A stretch of 64,000 nt of DNA from Micrococcales bacterium (GTDB lineage: Bacteria > Actinomycetota > Actinomycetes > Actinomycetales > Dermatophilaceae), in assembly GCA_021287075.1 (NCBI GenBank), contig JAJTBD010000012.1:49487-113486 (forward strand), read 5' to 3'. The notes under the pieces are model-generated. The model saw nothing but the letters and a program-made list of their open reading frames with translations, had not been told where the DNA came from and did no database searches. Each line of letters opens with the position of its first letter. Positions within the stretch are counted from its first letter, which is position 1. The position numbers were made by a program, and so were the translations under genes. Shown here in pieces: positions 1 to 9,910 of this stretch.

Positions 1-348
1 CGCGCCCTTGGCGGCCAGGTCCTCGGCCGTCACGTCGCCACCCTCGGGGTAGAGCGAGGCGATCTTGTCGAGGTTGACGACCTGGTAGGTCACCTTGAAC
101 GGGTTGGTGAAGCCACGCAGCTTGGGGAGACGCATGTGCAGGGGCATGGAGCCACCCTCGAAACGCTCCGGAACCTGGTAGCGGGCCTTGGTGCCCTTGG
201 TGCCGCGACCGGCGGTCTTGCCCTTGGAGCCCTCACCACGACCAACGCGGGTCTTGGCGGTCTTGGCGCCCGGGGCGGGACGCAGGTGGTGCACCTTGAG
301 AGCGTGGCCCTCGGCCTTGCCCTCGGTGGTGGCCTTCTTGTCGGCCAT
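1..348 (-). CDS. rplO: 50S ribosomal protein L15 (partial, C-terminus off the left edge)
   Basis: Large-subunit protein L15, a late-assembly core protein. Only the first 116 codons are in the window. Visible L15 hallmarks are [11 protein letters not shown] at about residues 20-30, the glycine-rich [14 protein letters not shown] stretch after it, and [11 protein letters not shown]. The ATG at 348 adds about 15 charged residues ([16 protein letters not shown]) before the usual LKVHHL beginning; I keep it because it lies only 2 bases after the rpmD stop, as expected in this tightly packed operon. It is the last visible gene of the spc operon, which would continue to secY and adk beyond the edge. 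Confidence 0.95.
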   Translation of the reverse strand, partial: MADKKATTEGKAEGHALKVHHLRPAPGAKTAKTRVGRGEGSKGKTAGRGTKGTKARYQVPERFEGGSMPLHMRLPKLRGFTNPFKVTYQVVNLDKIASLYPEGGDVTAEDLAAKGA

Positions 349-350
349 GA

Positions 351-533
351 TCAGTCAACCTCCTCGACGGTCACCAGGTGGGCAACCGCACGGACCATGC
401 CGCGGATCTCGGGACGGTCCTCCTTGACGACGACGTCGCCAATTCGCTTCAGACCGAGGGTCCGCAGGGTGTCGCGCTGGTTCTGCTTGCCCCCGATCTC
501 GGAACGGGTCTGGGTCACCTTCAGTCGCGCCAT
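351..533 (-). CDS. rpmD: 50S ribosomal protein L30
   Basis: Short L30 of bacterial type (60 aa), a two-layer alpha/beta protein on the large subunit. It reads [14 protein letters not shown], then [15 protein letters not shown], then [16 protein letters not shown], which is the family signature order. An in-frame GTG sits directly before the ATG, but the ATG at 533 overlaps the rpsE stop in the sequence TGATG, so stop-start coupling with S5 favours the ATG. It lies between rpsE and rplO in the standard spc order. Confidence 0.96.
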   Translation of the reverse strand: MARLKVTQTRSEIGGKQNQRDTLRTLGLKRIGDVVVKEDRPEIRGMVRAVAHLVTVEEVD

Positions 534-1195
534 CACGCACCAGCCTTGGCGGCAGCGGCAGCGGCCTCGCGACCGGCAGCCTGGGCGCGCAGCATCGCCG
601 ACGGGGCGACCTGGTCCAGCGGCAGACCACGACGGGCCGCGACGGCCTCGGGCTGCTCGAGCTCACGGAGCGCCTGGACGGTCGCGTGGACGATGTTGAT
701 CGCGTTGTCCGAGCCCAGGGACTTGGACAGCACGTCGTGGATGCCGGCGCACTCGAGCACCGCACGCACCGGGCCGCCGGCGATGACACCGGTACCGGGC
801 GAGGCGGGGCGGAGCAGGACGACACCAGCGGCGGCCTCACCCTGCACGGGGTGCGGGATGGTGCCCTGGATGCGCGGCACCTTGAAGAATGCCTTCTTGG
901 CCTCCTCGACACCCTTGGCGATCGCCGCGGGCACCTCCTTGGCCTTGCCGTAGCCGACGCCCACGGTGCCGTCGCCGTCACCCACGACCACGAGGGCCGT
1001 GAAGCTGAAGCGGCGACCACCCTTGACGACCTTGGCCACGCGGTTGATGGTCACGACGCGCTCGAGATAAGCGCTCTTCTCCTGGTCGCGCCCACCGTCA
1101 CGACGGTTGTCGCGACGGTCGTTACGACGGTCGTTGCGGTCACCGCGCTCGTTGCCGGCAGCGGCGCCAGTGCCTCGACGCTGGGGTCCGGGCAT
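533..1195 (-). CDS. rpsE: 30S ribosomal protein S5
   Basis: Small-subunit protein S5, which acts in decoding accuracy and mRNA unwinding at the entry channel. The S5 N-terminal double-stranded-RNA-binding fold starts near residue 43 ([19 protein letters not shown]) with the [15 protein letters not shown] motif; the C-terminal domain includes [17 protein letters not shown]. At 220 aa it is longer than the enterobacterial protein because of an Arg/Asp-rich N-terminal tail with repeated RNDRR/RDNRR units (residues about 18-36) and an Ala-rich C-terminus. Its TGA overlaps the rpmD ATG. Confidence 0.97.
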   Translation of the reverse strand: MPGPQRRGTGAAAGNERGDRNDRRNDRRDNRRDGGRDQEKSAYLERVVTINRVAKVVKGGRRFSFTALVVVGDGDGTVGVGYGKAKEVPAAIAKGVEEAKKAFFKVPRIQGTIPHPVQGEAAAGVVLLRPASPGTGVIAGGPVRAVLECAGIHDVLSKSLGSDNAINIVHATVQALRELEQPEAVAARRGLPLDQVAPSAMLRAQAAGREAAAAAAKAGA

Positions 1196-1226
1196 CAGAT
1201 GTTCCTCATCTCAGTGGTTGTGGTCG

Positions 1227-1601
1227 TCACAGGGCCAGCCCACCCTCGCGGGCGCCGTCGGCGATCGCCGCGACACGGCCGTGGTAGCGGTTGCCGCCAC
1301 GGTCGAAGACCACGGCCTCGACGCCGGCACCCTTGGCGCGCTCGGCGAGCAGCTCGCCGACCTTCTTGGCCTTCGCGGTCTTGTCACCGTCGAAGGAGCG
1401 CAGGTCGGCCTCCATCGTCGACGCGGACGCGAGGGTCTTGCCCACGGTGTCGTCGACGATCTGGGCGAAGATGTGACGCGAGCTGCGGGTCACGACCAGG
1501 CGGGGACGCGCGGCGGTGCCGGCAACCTTCTTGCGGACGCGCAGGTGGCGACGGCCGCGAGCGGCGCTCTTGCCCTTGGCGCGCTTGACAGTCATAGCCA
1601 T
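1227..1601 (-). CDS. rplR: 50S ribosomal protein L18
   Basis: L18 binds 5S rRNA with L5. The 124-aa protein has the basic N-terminus ([19 protein letters not shown]), the core [13 protein letters not shown] and the C-terminal [26 protein letters not shown] signature. It starts with [11 protein letters not shown]: the ATG at 1601 is 3 bases downstream of the rplF stop; a second ATG two codons later is possible. Order rplF-rplR-rpsE is standard for the spc operon. Confidence 0.97.
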   Translation of the reverse strand: MAMTVKRAKGKSAARGRRHLRVRKKVAGTAARPRLVVTRSSRHIFAQIVDDTVGKTLASASTMEADLRSFDGDKTAKAKKVGELLAERAKGAGVEAVVFDRGGNRYHGRVAAIADGAREGGLAL

Positions 1602-1604
1602 GGC

Positions 1605-2141
1605 TTACTTACCAGCCTTTCCGACCTTGCGGCGGATCTGCTCGCCCGCGTAGCGGACACCCTTGCCCTTGTAGGGGTCGGGCTTGCGGAGCTTGCGGAT
1701 GTTGGCGGCGACCTCACCCACGAGCTGCTTGTCGATGCCCTGCACCGAGAAGCGGGTGGGGTTCTCCACCGCGAACGAGATGCCCTGGGGCGGCTCGACG
1801 GTGATGGGGTGGCTGTAGCCCAGCGCGAACTCCAGGTTGCCGCCCTTGTTCTGGACGCGGTAACCGGTGCCGTGGATCTCCAGCTTCTTCTCATAGCCCT
1901 CGGTGACACCGAGGACCATGTTGTTGATGAGCGAGCGGGTCAGCCCGTGGAGCGAGCGCGACTCGCGCTCGTCGTTGGGGCGCTTGACCTCGATGCCCTC
2001 GTCACCCTTCTCGACGGTGATCGGCTCGGCCACGACGTGGCTGAGCTCGCCCTTGGGGCCCTTGACCTTCACGGTCTGGCCGTCGATGTTGATCTCGACG
2101 CCCGACGGGATGGCGACGGGCAGACGTCCGATACGCGACAT
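1605..2141 (-). CDS. rplF: 50S ribosomal protein L6
   Basis: L6 lies near the factor-binding site (sarcin-ricin loop) of the large subunit. The 178-aa protein has two repeated alpha/beta domains. It begins [17 protein letters not shown], contains GPKGELSH in the first repeat, and ends with the diagnostic [22 protein letters not shown]. Start ATG at 2141, 15 bases after the rpsH stop. Length and motif order are normal. Confidence 0.97.
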   Translation of the reverse strand: MSRIGRLPVAIPSGVEINIDGQTVKVKGPKGELSHVVAEPITVEKGDEGIEVKRPNDERESRSLHGLTRSLINNMVLGVTEGYEKKLEIHGTGYRVQNKGGNLEFALGYSHPITVEPPQGISFAVENPTRFSVQGIDKQLVGEVAANIRKLRKPDPYKGKGVRYAGEQIRRKVGKAGK

Positions 2142-2156
2142 GTCCCTCTCCTTCCC

Positions 2157-2555
2157 TTACCAGATGTAGGCGAGGACTTCCCCGCCCACTCCCTTGGCGG
2201 CCGCCTGCCTGTCGGTCAACAGGCCGGACGACGTCGAAATGATGGCAATGCCCAGCCCGCCGAGAACCTTGGGCAGGTTCGTCGACTTGGCGTAAACGCG
2301 CAGACCGGGCTTGGACACCCGGCGCACCCCGGCGATGGAGCGCTCGCGGTTCGGGCCGTACTTCAGGTCGATGGTCAGGGTCTTGCCGACCTGGGCGTCC
2401 TCGACGCGCCAGCCGGCGATGTACCCCTCGGCCTGAAGGATCTCAGCGATGTGAGACTTCAGCTTGGAAAACGGCATGGCGACCGAGTCGTGGTGTGCCG
2501 AGTTGGCATTACGCACGCGGGTCAGCATGTCCGCAATCGGGTCGGTCATGGTCAT
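2157..2555 (-). CDS. rpsH: 30S ribosomal protein S8
   Basis: S8 binds 16S rRNA helix 21 and in many bacteria represses the spc operon. It begins [18 protein letters not shown], the universal S8 start, and ends [31 protein letters not shown] (shown here only as landmarks: STSSGLLTD and GGEVLAYIW). Two ATGs lie two codons apart; the first (2555) has GGAG about 7 bases upstream and is preferred. A 95-base gap separates it from rpsN, the longest in the spc part. Confidence 0.97.
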   Translation of the reverse strand: MTMTDPIADMLTRVRNANSAHHDSVAMPFSKLKSHIAEILQAEGYIAGWRVEDAQVGKTLTIDLKYGPNRERSIAGVRRVSKPGLRVYAKSTNLPKVLGGLGIAIISTSSGLLTDRQAAAKGVGGEVLAYIW

Positions 2556-2650
2556 GGGCTTCTCCGCCCTCTCTCACCGCGGTTTCCCCCCGCCTAAGTG
2601 CGGGGCGACCTTCGATGTAGAACGTGTGGGATGAAAAAAGGGTTTGGGTC

Positions 2651-2836
2651 TTACCAGGAGCTCTTGGTCACGCCCGGCAGCTCACCGCGGTGGGCCATCT
2701 CGCGCAGGCACACGCGGCAGAGGCCGAACTTGCGGTAGACCGAGTGCGGACGGCCGCAGCGCTGGCAGCGCGTGTAGCCGCGGACCTTGAACTTCGGCTT
2801 CTTGTTCGCCTTGTTGATCAGGGCGGTCTTGGCCAT
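2651..2836 (-). CDS. rpsN: 30S ribosomal protein S14, zinc-binding (type Z)
   Basis: Short S14 (61 aa) of the zinc-ribbon class. Two CxxC pairs are visible, CQRC at about residues 24-27 and CRVC at about 40-43, separated by [12 protein letters not shown]. The ATG at 2836 ([15 protein letters not shown]) is the family start; the reading frame is open further upstream but that part overlaps rplE antisense-free sequence in another frame and is not S14-like. It begins 2 bases after the rplE stop. Type Z S14 depends on Zn2+, so many actinobacteria also keep a zinc-independent paralogue elsewhere. Confidence 0.96.
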   Translation of the reverse strand: MAKTALINKANKKPKFKVRGYTRCQRCGRPHSVYRKFGLCRVCLREMAHRGELPGVTKSSW

Positions 2837-2838
2837 CG

Positions 2839-3408
2839 TCAGTTCTCCTTGAACGGGAAGCCGAGCGCGCGCAGCAGGGCGCGGCCCTCGTCGTCGTTGG
2901 TGGCCGTGGTGACCACGGTGATGTCCATGCCGCGGACCCGGTCGATCTTGTCCTGGTCGATCTCGTGGAACATCGACTGCTCGTTGAGACCGAAGGTGTA
3001 GTTGCCCCGGCCGTCGAACTGCTTGGGCGAGAGGCCGCGGAAGTCGCGGATACGCGGGAGGGCGATCGTCACCAGACGGTCGAGGAACTCCCACATGCGG
3101 TCGCCGCGCAGCGTGACGTGCGCACCGATCGGCATGCCCTCACGCAGCTTGAACTGCGCGATGGACTTGCGGGCCTTGGTGACCACGGGCTTCTGGCCGG
3201 TGATGGCGGACAGGTCGCGGACGGCACCCTCGATGAGCTTGCTGTCGCGGGCGGCCTCGCCGACACCCATGTTGACGATGACCTTGACCACGCCGGGCAC
3301 CTGCATGGTGTTGGCGTAGTTGAACTCGCCCTGGAGCGTGTCCTTGATCTCGTCCTGGTAGCGCGTCTTCAGACGCGGCTTGGTGGTCTCGGTGGTGGTC
3401 TCAGTCAT
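2839..3408 (-). CDS. rplE: 50S ribosomal protein L5
   Basis: L5 binds 5S rRNA in the central protuberance. After a Thr/Glu-rich N-terminal tail ([14 protein letters not shown]) it has the L5 motifs [41 protein letters not shown] and [17 protein letters not shown]. The 189-aa length is normal for actinobacteria. The ATG at 3408 overlaps the rplX stop by one base (TGATG), so translation is probably coupled. Confidence 0.97.
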   Translation of the reverse strand: MTETTTETTKPRLKTRYQDEIKDTLQGEFNYANTMQVPGVVKVIVNMGVGEAARDSKLIEGAVRDLSAITGQKPVVTKARKSIAQFKLREGMPIGAHVTLRGDRMWEFLDRLVTIALPRIRDFRGLSPKQFDGRGNYTFGLNEQSMFHEIDQDKIDRVRGMDITVVTTATNDDEGRALLRALGFPFKEN

Positions 3409-3749
3409 CAGATGTCCTTGCCCGAGCGCACGGAAACGCGGGTGCGGGTCGCCTTCTGGCGGCCGTTGCGCTCGACGGTCTCGACGCGGGTCTTGGTGCG
3501 GGTCGGCTTCTTGTCCTCGACCAGGGCCACGTTGCTCACGTGGATCGGGGCCTCCTGGACCACGAGCCCACCGGCGCGGTTCTGGCTGCCGACGACACCG
3601 GCCTTGGTGTGGCGGGTGACGCGGTTGACGCCCTCGACGAGCACGCGCTGGGTCTCCCGGTCAACCGAGATGACCTTGCCCTGCGAGCCCTTGTCCTTGC
3701 CCGTGAGGACCTGGACGAGGTCGCCCTTCTTGATCTTCATCTTGGCCAT
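3408..3749 (-). CDS. rplX: 50S ribosomal protein L24
   Basis: L24 is an assembly-initiator protein of the large subunit and sits near the tunnel exit. The 113-aa protein has an N-terminal KOW motif ([20 protein letters not shown], residues about 7-26) followed by [10 protein letters not shown] and a basic C-terminus. It begins [10 protein letters not shown] at 3749, 3 bases after the rplN stop, and its own stop overlaps the rplE start. Confidence 0.97.
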   Translation of the reverse strand: MAKMKIKKGDLVQVLTGKDKGSQGKVISVDRETQRVLVEGVNRVTRHTKAGVVGSQNRAGGLVVQEAPIHVSNVALVEDKKPTRTKTRVETVERNGRQKATRTRVSVRSGKDI

Positions 3750-3752
3750 GAC

Positions 3753-4121
3753 TCAGAGCACCTCCGGCGCCAGCGAGATGATCTTCATGAACTTCTTGTC
3801 GCGCAGCTCGCGGCCGACCGGGCCGAAGATGCGGGTGCCGCGAGGGTCGCCGTCAGCCTTGAGGATGACTGCAGCGTTCTCGTCGAACTTGATGTAGCTG
3901 CCGTCCGGACGGCGGCGCTCCTTGGTGGTGCGCACGATGACGGCCTTGACGACGTCACCCTTCTTCACGTTGCCGCCGGGGATGGCGTCCTTGACGGTGG
4001 CAACGATGGTGTCGCCGATGCCGGCATACCGTCGACCGGAGCCACCGAGCACGCGGATGCAAAGGATCTCCTTAGCACCGGTGTTGTCGGCGACACGCAG
4101 TCGCGACTCCTGCTGGATCAC
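3753..4121 (-). CDS. rplN: 50S ribosomal protein L14
   Basis: L14 contributes to an inter-subunit bridge. It has the 122-aa length that is nearly invariant in bacteria, starts [18 protein letters not shown] and carries [20 protein letters not shown] and the C-terminal [16 protein letters not shown] 149-base gap with an inverted repeat separates it from rpsQ, so it may be a point of partial termination or processing. Confidence 0.97.
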   Translation of the reverse strand: MIQQESRLRVADNTGAKEILCIRVLGGSGRRYAGIGDTIVATVKDAIPGGNVKKGDVVKAVIVRTTKERRRPDGSYIKFDENAAVILKADGDPRGTRIFGPVGRELRDKKFMKIISLAPEVL

Positions 4122-4212
4122 TGTCTAACTCCTGTCGTCGAGCCGGTTCTCTTGCGGTTCTCCCGCGCGAGCCTTGCCGAACTGTCGTGGGGTTCTTGGT
4201 GGCTGGTGGCCA

Positions 4213-4248
4213 CGCGGCATACCTCCTTGGAAGAGGGGGTATGCCGCG
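4213..4248 (-). terminator. inverted pair of the GTATGCC 9-mer between rpsQ and rplN
   Basis: The arms CGCGGCATACC (4213-4223) and GGTATGCCGCG (4238-4248) are exact complements and can extend by a few pairs into the loop. The hairpin lies downstream of rpsQ inside the S10-spc super-operon and has no T-run after it, so it is more likely an attenuating or mRNA-processing hairpin than a strong terminator. It is one of about eight such paired 9-mers in the window. Confidence 0.6.
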
Positions 4249-4270
4249 CGGCCGGCGCAGCACGAAATGC

Positions 4271-4564
4271 TTACTTGGCCTTCTCGAGGATCTCGACCAC
4301 GCGCCAGCGCTTGGTCGCCGAGAGCGGGCGGGTCTCCATGATGAGGACGCGGTCGCCGATACCGGCGGCGTTCTCCTCGTCGTGGGCCTTGACCTTGCTG
4401 TTGCGACGGATGACCTTGCCGTAGAGCGCGTGCTTGACGCGGTCCTCGACCTCGACCACAACGGTCTTGTCCATCTTGTCGCTGACGACGTAGCCCTGGC
4501 GCGACTTGCGGAAGTTGCGCGCCTCGGTCTCCACGGCCTCGGTGGTGTTGGTGTTCTCGCTCAT
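4271..4564 (-). CDS. rpsQ: 30S ribosomal protein S17
   Basis: S17 is an OB-fold primary 16S rRNA binder. The 97-aa protein has an acidic N-terminal tail ([16 protein letters not shown]) followed by [19 protein letters not shown], the standard beginning of the fold, and the C-terminal [26 protein letters not shown] at 4564, 5 bases after the rpmC stop. Confidence 0.97.
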   Translation of the reverse strand: MSENTNTTEAVETEARNFRKSRQGYVVSDKMDKTVVVEVEDRVKHALYGKVIRRNSKVKAHDEENAAGIGDRVLIMETRPLSATKRWRVVEILEKAK

Positions 4565-4569
4565 GTGGA

Positions 4570-4803
4570 TCAGGCCTCGCTCTTGTCGGAGATGCCGAGC
4601 TCGCGCTCACGCATCTCGGTGTAGATCCGCGCGATGTCCTTCTTCACGGCGCGCAGGCGACCGTGGCTCTCCAGCTGGCCCGTGGCCGACTGGAAACGGA
4701 GGTTGAACAGCTCCTCCTTGGCCTTGCGCAGCTCGTCGACGAGACGGTCGTCGTCGAAACCGCGCAGCTCCTGCATGCCCAGGTCCTTGGAACCGACTGC
4801 CAT
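4570..4803 (-). CDS. rpmC: 50S ribosomal protein L29
   Basis: L29 is a two-helix protein near the tunnel exit, next to the trigger-factor and SRP docking site. The sequence [36 protein letters not shown] and [18 protein letters not shown] is diagnostic. The ATG at 4803 gives 77 aa with an eight-residue extension (MAVGSKDLG) before the common MQELR; a start at that internal ATG is possible. The chosen ATG overlaps the rplP stop by one base. Confidence 0.95.
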   Translation of the reverse strand: MAVGSKDLGMQELRGFDDDRLVDELRKAKEELFNLRFQSATGQLESHGRLRAVKKDIARIYTEMRERELGISDKSEA

Positions 4804-5222
4804 CAGAAGTCACCACCCTCACGCGCGACGAAGCGGCACTTCATCGGCAGCTTGTGCATTGCCAGACGCATCGCCTCGCGGGCGACCTCCTCGGAGACGC
4901 CCGAGATCTCGAACATCACGCGGCCGGGCTTGACGTTGGCGACCCACCACTCGGGCGAGCCCTTACCGGAACCCATGCGGGTCTCAGCCGGCTTCTTGGT
5001 CAGCGGACGGTCCGGGTAGATGTTGATCCAGACCTTTCCGCCACGCTTCATGTAGCGGGTCATCGCGATACGAGCGGACTCGATCTGACGGTTGGTGACG
5101 TAGGCGGGCTCGAGGGCCTGCATGCCGTAGTCGCCGAACGCGATCGTGGTGCCGCCCTTGGCAGCGCCCGAGCGACCCGGGTGGTGCTGCTTGCGGTGCT
5201 TGACTCGACGAGGAATCAACAT
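4803..5222 (-). CDS. rplP: 50S ribosomal protein L16
   Basis: L16 lies at the A-site tRNA elbow. The 139-aa protein begins [19 protein letters not shown] and carries GYGMQ-type motif [20 protein letters not shown], then [19 protein letters not shown] and the R-G-K-G motif [20 protein letters not shown]. Start ATG overlaps the rpsC stop by one base. Length and motif order are normal. Confidence 0.97.
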   Translation of the reverse strand: MLIPRRVKHRKQHHPGRSGAAKGGTTIAFGDYGMQALEPAYVTNRQIESARIAMTRYMKRGGKVWINIYPDRPLTKKPAETRMGSGKGSPEWWVANVKPGRVMFEISGVSEEVAREAMRLAMHKLPMKCRFVAREGGDF

Positions 5223-6046
5223 CAGGACTGCTCTCCCTCAGTGCTGGCCGGAGCCGGCGCAGCGGTGTCGGCCGGGGCCTCGGCGGGAGCCTGGGCCTGG
5301 TCGGCGGGACGGTCGGAGCGACGTGCGCGGGCCGGACGGTCGTCGCGGTCGCGGCGGGGGCCACGGCCCTGGCGCGGCGCGGCGGCCTGCTGGGCAGCCA
5401 GCTCCTTGGCGGTCATGTCGCCCTTGTAGATCCAGACCTTCACGCCGATGCGGCCGAAGGTGGTCTTGGCCTCGTAGAAGCCGTAGTCGATGTTGGCGCG
5501 GAGCGTGTGCAGGGGCACGCGGCCCTCGCGGTAGAACTCCGTGCGGCTCATCTCCGCGCCGCCGAGGCGGCCGGAGACCTGCACCCGGATGCCCTTGGCA
5601 CCGGCGCGGGTCGCGGACTGCATGCCCTTGCGCATGGCGCGGCGGAAGGAGACACGGGCGGCGAGCTGCTCGGCGATGCCCTGAGCGACAAGCTGGGCGT
5701 CGGCCTCGGGGTTCTTGACCTCGAGGATGTTGAGCTGGACCTGCTTGCCCGTGAGCTTCTCGAGCTCGCCACGGATGCGGTCGGCCTCGGCGCCACGGCG
5801 ACCGATGACGATGCCCGGGCGGGCCGTGTGGATGTCCACGCGGACGCGGTCGCGGGTGCGCTCGATCTCGACCTTGGCGATGCCGGCGCGCTCCATGCCG
5901 TCAGCCATCATCTTGCGGATGGCGACGTCCTCCTTCACGTAGTCGCGGTAGCGCTGACCCTCCTTGGTGGAGTCGGCGAACCAACGCGACTTGTGGTCGG
6001 TGGTGATGCCCAGGCGGAAGCCGTTCGGGTTGATCTTCTGACCCAT
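5222..6046 (-). CDS. rpsC: 30S ribosomal protein S3
   Basis: S3 lines the mRNA entry tunnel. It has an N-terminal KH-type domain ([14 protein letters not shown], then [20 protein letters not shown] with the KH GxxG-like loop) and the C-terminal domain with [20 protein letters not shown] and [11 protein letters not shown]. At 274 aa it is longer than enterobacterial S3 because of a low-complexity Arg/Ala/Pro tail (residues about 215-274), as common in actinobacteria. ATG at 6046 overlaps the rplV stop. Confidence 0.97.
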   Translation of the reverse strand: MGQKINPNGFRLGITTDHKSRWFADSTKEGQRYRDYVKEDVAIRKMMADGMERAGIAKVEIERTRDRVRVDIHTARPGIVIGRRGAEADRIRGELEKLTGKQVQLNILEVKNPEADAQLVAQGIAEQLAARVSFRRAMRKGMQSATRAGAKGIRVQVSGRLGGAEMSRTEFYREGRVPLHTLRANIDYGFYEAKTTFGRIGVKVWIYKGDMTAKELAAQQAAAPRQGRGPRRDRDDRPARARRSDRPADQAQAPAEAPADTAAPAPASTEGEQS

Positions 6047-6447
6047 TAGCGGGTGCCTCCCTTGCTCTCGCGCGGGGCCACGACGACCGTGATGTGGCTG
6101 GTGCGCTTGTTGATGCGGCCGGCGCGGCCCTGGGCGCGGGGGCGGAACCGCTTCATGGTCGGGCCCTCGTCGACGAACGCCTTGGTGATGACGAGCTCGC
6201 GCTCGTCCAAGGCGACGCCGTCGCGGTCGGCCAGGTTGCGGGCGTTGGCCATGGCGCTCTGGAGCACCTTGCGCACCGGCTCGGCCGCGGACTGCGGGGC
6301 GAACTGGAGCACGGCAACGGCCTCGGTGGCCTGCTTGCCGCGGACCAGGTCCACGATGCGACGGGCCTTCATCGGCGTGACGCGCACGTGGCGCGCCTGA
6401 GCTCGGGCTTCGAGCACCTGCGTGTCCTTCTCAGTGGTGGCGGCCAT
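6046..6447 (-). CDS. rplV: 50S ribosomal protein L22
   Basis: L22 extends a beta hairpin into the nascent-peptide tunnel. The 133-aa protein has [20 protein letters not shown] near the N-terminus and the hairpin and C-terminal motif [20 protein letters not shown], which is the region where macrolide-resistance mutations are known in other bacteria; I see no insertion or deletion there. ATG at 6447 overlaps the rpsS stop. Confidence 0.97.
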   Translation of the reverse strand: MAATTEKDTQVLEARAQARHVRVTPMKARRIVDLVRGKQATEAVAVLQFAPQSAAEPVRKVLQSAMANARNLADRDGVALDERELVITKAFVDEGPTMKRFRPRAQGRAGRINKRTSHITVVVAPRESKGGTR

Positions 6448-6728
6448 CAGCGACGACGTCCCTTCTTGTCGTCCTTGATGTGGCCCTTGAACGTGCGCGT
6501 GGGGGCGAACTCGCCCAGCTTGTGGCCGACCATCGCCTCGGTGACGAACACCGGGACGTGCTTGCGGCCGTCGTGCACGGCAAAGGTGTGGCCCAGCATG
6601 TCGGGCGAGATGACCGACCGACGCGACCAGGTCTTGATGACGTTCTTGGTACCGCCTTCGTTCTGAGCGTCCACCTTCTTCTGAAGGTGGTCGTCGATGA
6701 AGGGGCCCTTCTTCAAGCTACGAGGCAT
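6447..6728 (-). CDS. rpsS: 30S ribosomal protein S19
   Basis: S19 sits on the small-subunit head and forms inter-subunit contacts. It has the standard 93-aa length, begins [20 protein letters not shown] and contains [20 protein letters not shown] and the C-terminal [19 protein letters not shown]. The start lies 16 bases downstream of the rplB stop. Confidence 0.97.
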   Translation of the reverse strand: MPRSLKKGPFIDDHLQKKVDAQNEGGTKNVIKTWSRRSVISPDMLGHTFAVHDGRKHVPVFVTEAMVGHKLGEFAPTRTFKGHIKDDKKGRRR

Positions 6729-6744
6729 TGTTCAGGTGCTCCTA

Positions 6745-7581
6745 TCAGCGCTTCTTGCCAGTACGACGACGGCGAACGATCATCTTGTCGCTTGCCTTGC
6801 CGGGGCGGCGGGTGCGGCCCTCGGGCTGGCCCCAGGGGCTCACCGGGTGACGGCCACCGGAGGTGCGGCCCTCGCCACCACCGTGCGGGTGGTCGACCGG
6901 GTTCATCACGACACCACGGACGGTCGGGCGCTTGCCCTTCCAGCGCATGCGGCCGGCCTTGCCCCAGTTGATGTTGGACTGCTCGGCGTTGCCGACCTCG
7001 CCGACCGTGGCGCGGCAGCGCAGGTCGACGTTGCGGATCTCACCGGACGGCATACGCAGCTGGGCGTAGGGGCCGTCCTTGGCGACGAGCTGGACGCGGA
7101 CGCCGGCGGAGCGGGCGATCTTCGCACCGCCACCGGGGCGCAGCTCGACGGCGTGGATGACCGTACCGGTCGGGATGTTGCGCAGCGGCAGGCTGTTGCC
7201 GGGCTTGATGTCGGCACCCGGACCGTTCTCGATGTTGGCGCCCTGCTCCAGACCCTTGGGGGCCAGGATGTAGCGCTTCTCGCCGTCCGCGTAGTGCAGG
7301 AGGGCGATACGAGCGGTGCGGTTGGGGTCGTACTCGATGTGCGCGACCTTCGCGGGGACGCCGTCCTTGTCGTGGCGACGGAAGTCGATGACGCGGTAGG
7401 CGCGCTTGTGGCCACCGCCGATGTGGCGAGTGGTGATGCGACCGGAGGCGTTGCGGCCACCGGACTTCGTCAGCGGGCGGACCAGGGACTTCTCGGGCGT
7501 GGAGCGCGTGACCTCGACGAAGTCAGCGACGCTCGAGCCACGACGGCCCGGAGTGGTCGGCTTGTACTTGCGGATACCCAT
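6745..7581 (-). CDS. rplB: 50S ribosomal protein L2
   Basis: L2 is needed for peptidyl-transferase activity and subunit joining. The 278-aa protein starts [20 protein letters not shown], has an OB-fold core and ends with the invariant [18 protein letters not shown] and SPWGQPEG stretch, including the conserved histidine implicated in function. ATG at 7581; a 28-base gap separates it from rplW. Confidence 0.98.
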   Translation of the reverse strand: MGIRKYKPTTPGRRGSSVADFVEVTRSTPEKSLVRPLTKSGGRNASGRITTRHIGGGHKRAYRVIDFRRHDKDGVPAKVAHIEYDPNRTARIALLHYADGEKRYILAPKGLEQGANIENGPGADIKPGNSLPLRNIPTGTVIHAVELRPGGGAKIARSAGVRVQLVAKDGPYAQLRMPSGEIRNVDLRCRATVGEVGNAEQSNINWGKAGRMRWKGKRPTVRGVVMNPVDHPHGGGEGRTSGGRHPVSPWGQPEGRTRRPGKASDKMIVRRRRTGKKR

Positions 7582-7609
7582 AACTAGTTCCTCAGTTCCT
7601 CATCGATCC

Positions 7610-7912
7610 TCAGGCGCTCGCGCCGAAGATGTCGATGGTGCCTTCCTTGAGGGTGACGATGGCGCGCTTGGTGTCCTTGCGCTTGCCGATGCCGAAACGG
7701 GTCCGGCGGGCCTTGCCCTGGCGGTTCATCGTGTGGACGGAGGAGACCTTGACCCCGAAGATCTGCTCAACGGCGATCTTGATCTCGGTCTTGTTGGCGC
7801 GCGGGTCGACGATGAAGGTGTACTTGCCCTCGTCGAGCAGGCCGTAGGACTTCTCCGAGACGACCGGCGCGATCAGGATGTCGCGCGGGTCCTTCTGCAG
7901 CTGGATGCTCAC
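7610..7912 (-). CDS. rplW: 50S ribosomal protein L23
   Basis: L23 is the tunnel-exit docking site for trigger factor and SRP. The 100-aa protein has [20 protein letters not shown] near the N-terminus, then [20 protein letters not shown] and the RNA-binding loop [19 protein letters not shown]. The ATG overlaps the rplD stop by 4 bases (ATGA). Confidence 0.97.
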   Translation of the reverse strand: MSIQLQKDPRDILIAPVVSEKSYGLLDEGKYTFIVDPRANKTEIKIAVEQIFGVKVSSVHTMNRQGKARRTRFGIGKRKDTKRAIVTLKEGTIDIFGASA

Positions 7913-8526
7913 TTGGACTCCTCCTTGGCCTCGTCGGCCTTCGCCGGGCCGGCGACGAACGCGTCGAGGGCGGCCTGGGTGAAGACGATGTCGTCGGCGC
8001 AGAGCACGTCGTAGGTGTTGAGCTGGTCGGCGTACAGCACGTGCACGTCGGCCAGGTTGCGCACCGACTTCATGCCGATCTCGTCCGAGCGGTCGAGCAC
8101 CACGAGCAGGTTCTTGCGCTCGGTCAGGCCGGCGAGGGCCTTCATGGCGTCCTTGGCCGACGGGGTCTCGCCCGAGACGATGCCGTCGAGGACGTGGATG
8201 CGGTCGTGGCGGGCCCGGTCGGAGAGGGCACCGCGCAGGGCGGCGGCCTTCATCTTCTTGGGGGTCCGCTGCGAGTAGTCGCGCGGCTGCGGGCCGTGGA
8301 CGATGCCACCGCCGGCGAACTGCGGCGCACGGGTCGAGCCCTGACGGGCGCGGCCGGTGCCCTTCTGGCGGTAGGGCTTGCGGCCACCGCCGCGCACGTC
8401 GGCGCGGGTCTTGGTGGCGTGGGTGCCCTGACGCGCGGCAGCCATCTGCGCCACGACGACCTGGTGGATCAGCGGGACGTTGGTCTGGACGTCGAAGATC
8501 TCGGCGGGCAGCTGAGTGTTAGCCAT
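7909..8526 (-). CDS. rplD: 50S ribosomal protein L4
   Basis: L4 reaches into the exit tunnel beside L22. The ATG at 8526 ([19 protein letters not shown]) is chosen although the frame stays open upstream, because that upstream part is antisense-like sequence in the rplC coding frame shadow and L4 proteins start here. The tunnel loop [20 protein letters not shown] is intact. 205 aa, with a short acidic C-terminus. It begins 5 bases after the rplC stop. Confidence 0.97.
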   Translation of the reverse strand: MANTQLPAEIFDVQTNVPLIHQVVVAQMAAARQGTHATKTRADVRGGGRKPYRQKGTGRARQGSTRAPQFAGGGIVHGPQPRDYSQRTPKKMKAAALRGALSDRARHDRIHVLDGIVSGETPSAKDAMKALAGLTERKNLLVVLDRSDEIGMKSVRNLADVHVLYADQLNTYDVLCADDIVFTQAALDAFVAGPAKADEAKEESK

Positions 8527-8531
8527 GAGGA

Positions 8532-9182
8532 TCAGGCTCCCTTCGCGGCCGTGCGGACCAGGACGATGCCGCCGCGGGGGCCGGGGACGGCACCCTTGAC
8601 GAGCAGGAGGCCCTTGTCGGCGTCCACAGCGTGGATGGTGAGGTTCTGGGTGGTCTGGCGCACGCCGCCCATGCGGCCGGCCATGCGCATGCCCTTGAAG
8701 ACACGGCCCGGGGTGGCGCAGCCACCGATCGAGCCGGGCTTGCGGTGGTTGCGGTGCGCACCGTGCGAGGCGGAGACACCGTGGAAGCCGTGGCGCTTCA
8801 TGACACCCGCGAAGCCCTTGCCCTTGGTCGTGCCGGTGGCGTCGACCTGCTGGCCCGCCTCGAAGAGCTCGGCGGTCAGCTCCTGGCCGAGCGAGTACTC
8901 GCCGGCGTCGGAGGTGCGCAGCTCGACGAGGTGGCGGCGCGGGGTGACGCCGGCCTTCTCGAAGTGGCCCGTCATCGGCTTGGTGACCTTGCGCGGGTCG
9001 ATCGCACCGAAGGCGATCTGGACGGCGTCGTAGCCGTCGGTCTCCGCGTCGCGGACCTGCGTGACGACGCAGGGCCCGGCCTTGATGACGGTGACCGGGA
9101 CGAGCCGGTTGTCGGCGTCCCACACCTGGGTCATGCCGAGCTTCTCGCCGAGCACGCCCTTCACAGTCTTGGTAGCAGTCAT
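8532..9182 (-). CDS. rplC: 50S ribosomal protein L3
   Basis: L3 is an early assembly protein whose loop approaches the peptidyl-transferase centre. The 216-aa protein begins [20 protein letters not shown], contains [17 protein letters not shown] and the glutamine-region motif [18 protein letters not shown]. It follows rpsJ by 11 bases in the normal S10-operon order. Confidence 0.97.
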   Translation of the reverse strand: MTATKTVKGVLGEKLGMTQVWDADNRLVPVTVIKAGPCVVTQVRDAETDGYDAVQIAFGAIDPRKVTKPMTGHFEKAGVTPRRHLVELRTSDAGEYSLGQELTAELFEAGQQVDATGTTKGKGFAGVMKRHGFHGVSASHGAHRNHRKPGSIGGCATPGRVFKGMRMAGRMGGVRQTTQNLTIHAVDADKGLLLVKGAVPGPRGGIVLVRTAAKGA

Positions 9183-9193
9183 GTCCGTCAGCC

Positions 9194-9502
9194 TCAGAGC
9201 TTGATCTCGATGTTGACGTCAGCCGGCAGGTCGAGGCGCATCAGCGAGTCGACGGCCTTGGGCGTCGGGTCGATGATGTCGATCAGACGCTTGTGCGTCC
9301 GCATCTCGAAGTGCTCGCGGCTGTCCTTGTACTTGTGCGGCGACCGGATGACCACGAAGACGTTCTTCTCCGTGGGCAGCGGCACGGGGCCGACCACCGT
9401 CGCACCGGCACGGGTCACCGTGTCGACAATCTTGCGCGCCGAGTTGTCGATGACCTCGTGGTCATACGACTTCAGTCGGATGCGGATCTTCTGTCCCGCC
9501 AT
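9194..9502 (-). CDS. rpsJ: 30S ribosomal protein S10
   Basis: S10 (NusE) is a small-subunit head protein and also part of NusB/NusG antitermination complexes. The 102-aa protein begins [20 protein letters not shown] and carries [20 protein letters not shown] and [14 protein letters not shown]. The ATG at 9502 is the family start; the frame is open for another 111 bases upstream but that is leader. First gene of the S10 operon here; tuf is not directly upstream, unlike in many bacteria. Confidence 0.97.
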   Translation of the reverse strand: MAGQKIRIRLKSYDHEVIDNSARKIVDTVTRAGATVVGPVPLPTEKNVFVVIRSPHKYKDSREHFEMRTHKRLIDIIDPTPKAVDSLMRLDLPADVNIEIKL

Positions 9503-9557
9503 CTCCGTTACGTCTCTCTCTCGCCGTACAGCTTGCATGTGGCCGGCTCGCTGGCCT

Positions 9558-9582
9558 CCGACCCCCGCGGTCGGGTGTGTCG
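9558..9582 (-). promoter_or_regulatory. leader element shared with the str operon (copy upstream of rpsJ)
   Basis: As transcribed the element reads CGACACACCCGA, then CCGCGGGGGTCGG. It matches 24 of 25 bases of 17724-17748, which precedes rpsL. It ends 55 bases before the rpsJ start, so it lies in the 5' untranslated region. The part CCGAC / GTCGG can pair as a small hairpin. Sharing between the two main r-protein operons suggests a common leader control site, but no regulator can be named from sequence. Confidence 0.55.
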
Positions 9583-9910
9583 CACCCGCTTCGCGGCGCA
9601 ACCGCGCACTCAAAGCGCCGATTGCGATCGGATTCCGGCCGAGCCGGGGCTTGCGCTTCCCTGGTGTGTCGCCCCGCCCGTGGGGCGGTTCGATGCCTTG
9701 TCACCGGGGGTGGCGGCCCGTGCCCTGTTTTCCAGACAGGTCAGCGCCGCGCGTCAAGCAACCTGACAAGTGTGCCAGACCCCGCGGCAGCGGCCAAATC
9801 GGCCTAGCAGACCCCTGCCACTCCCCCACGGCATACCCGTTTTCGTGGCGCGTCGCACCCACCTGCCCACGCCGCCGCCGACCACGGGGGCGGCGGGGCG
9901 GCATACCCAC

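Noticed and set aside
5222..5420. Frameshift or gene fusion at the long C-terminus of S3
   Set aside because: The Arg/Ala/Pro tail is in frame, ends at a stop overlapping rplP, and such tails are normal in actinobacteria.
9503..9613. Extension of rpsJ or a small upstream ORF
   Set aside because: The upstream codons overlap the conserved leader element and S10 has its invariant start at 9502.
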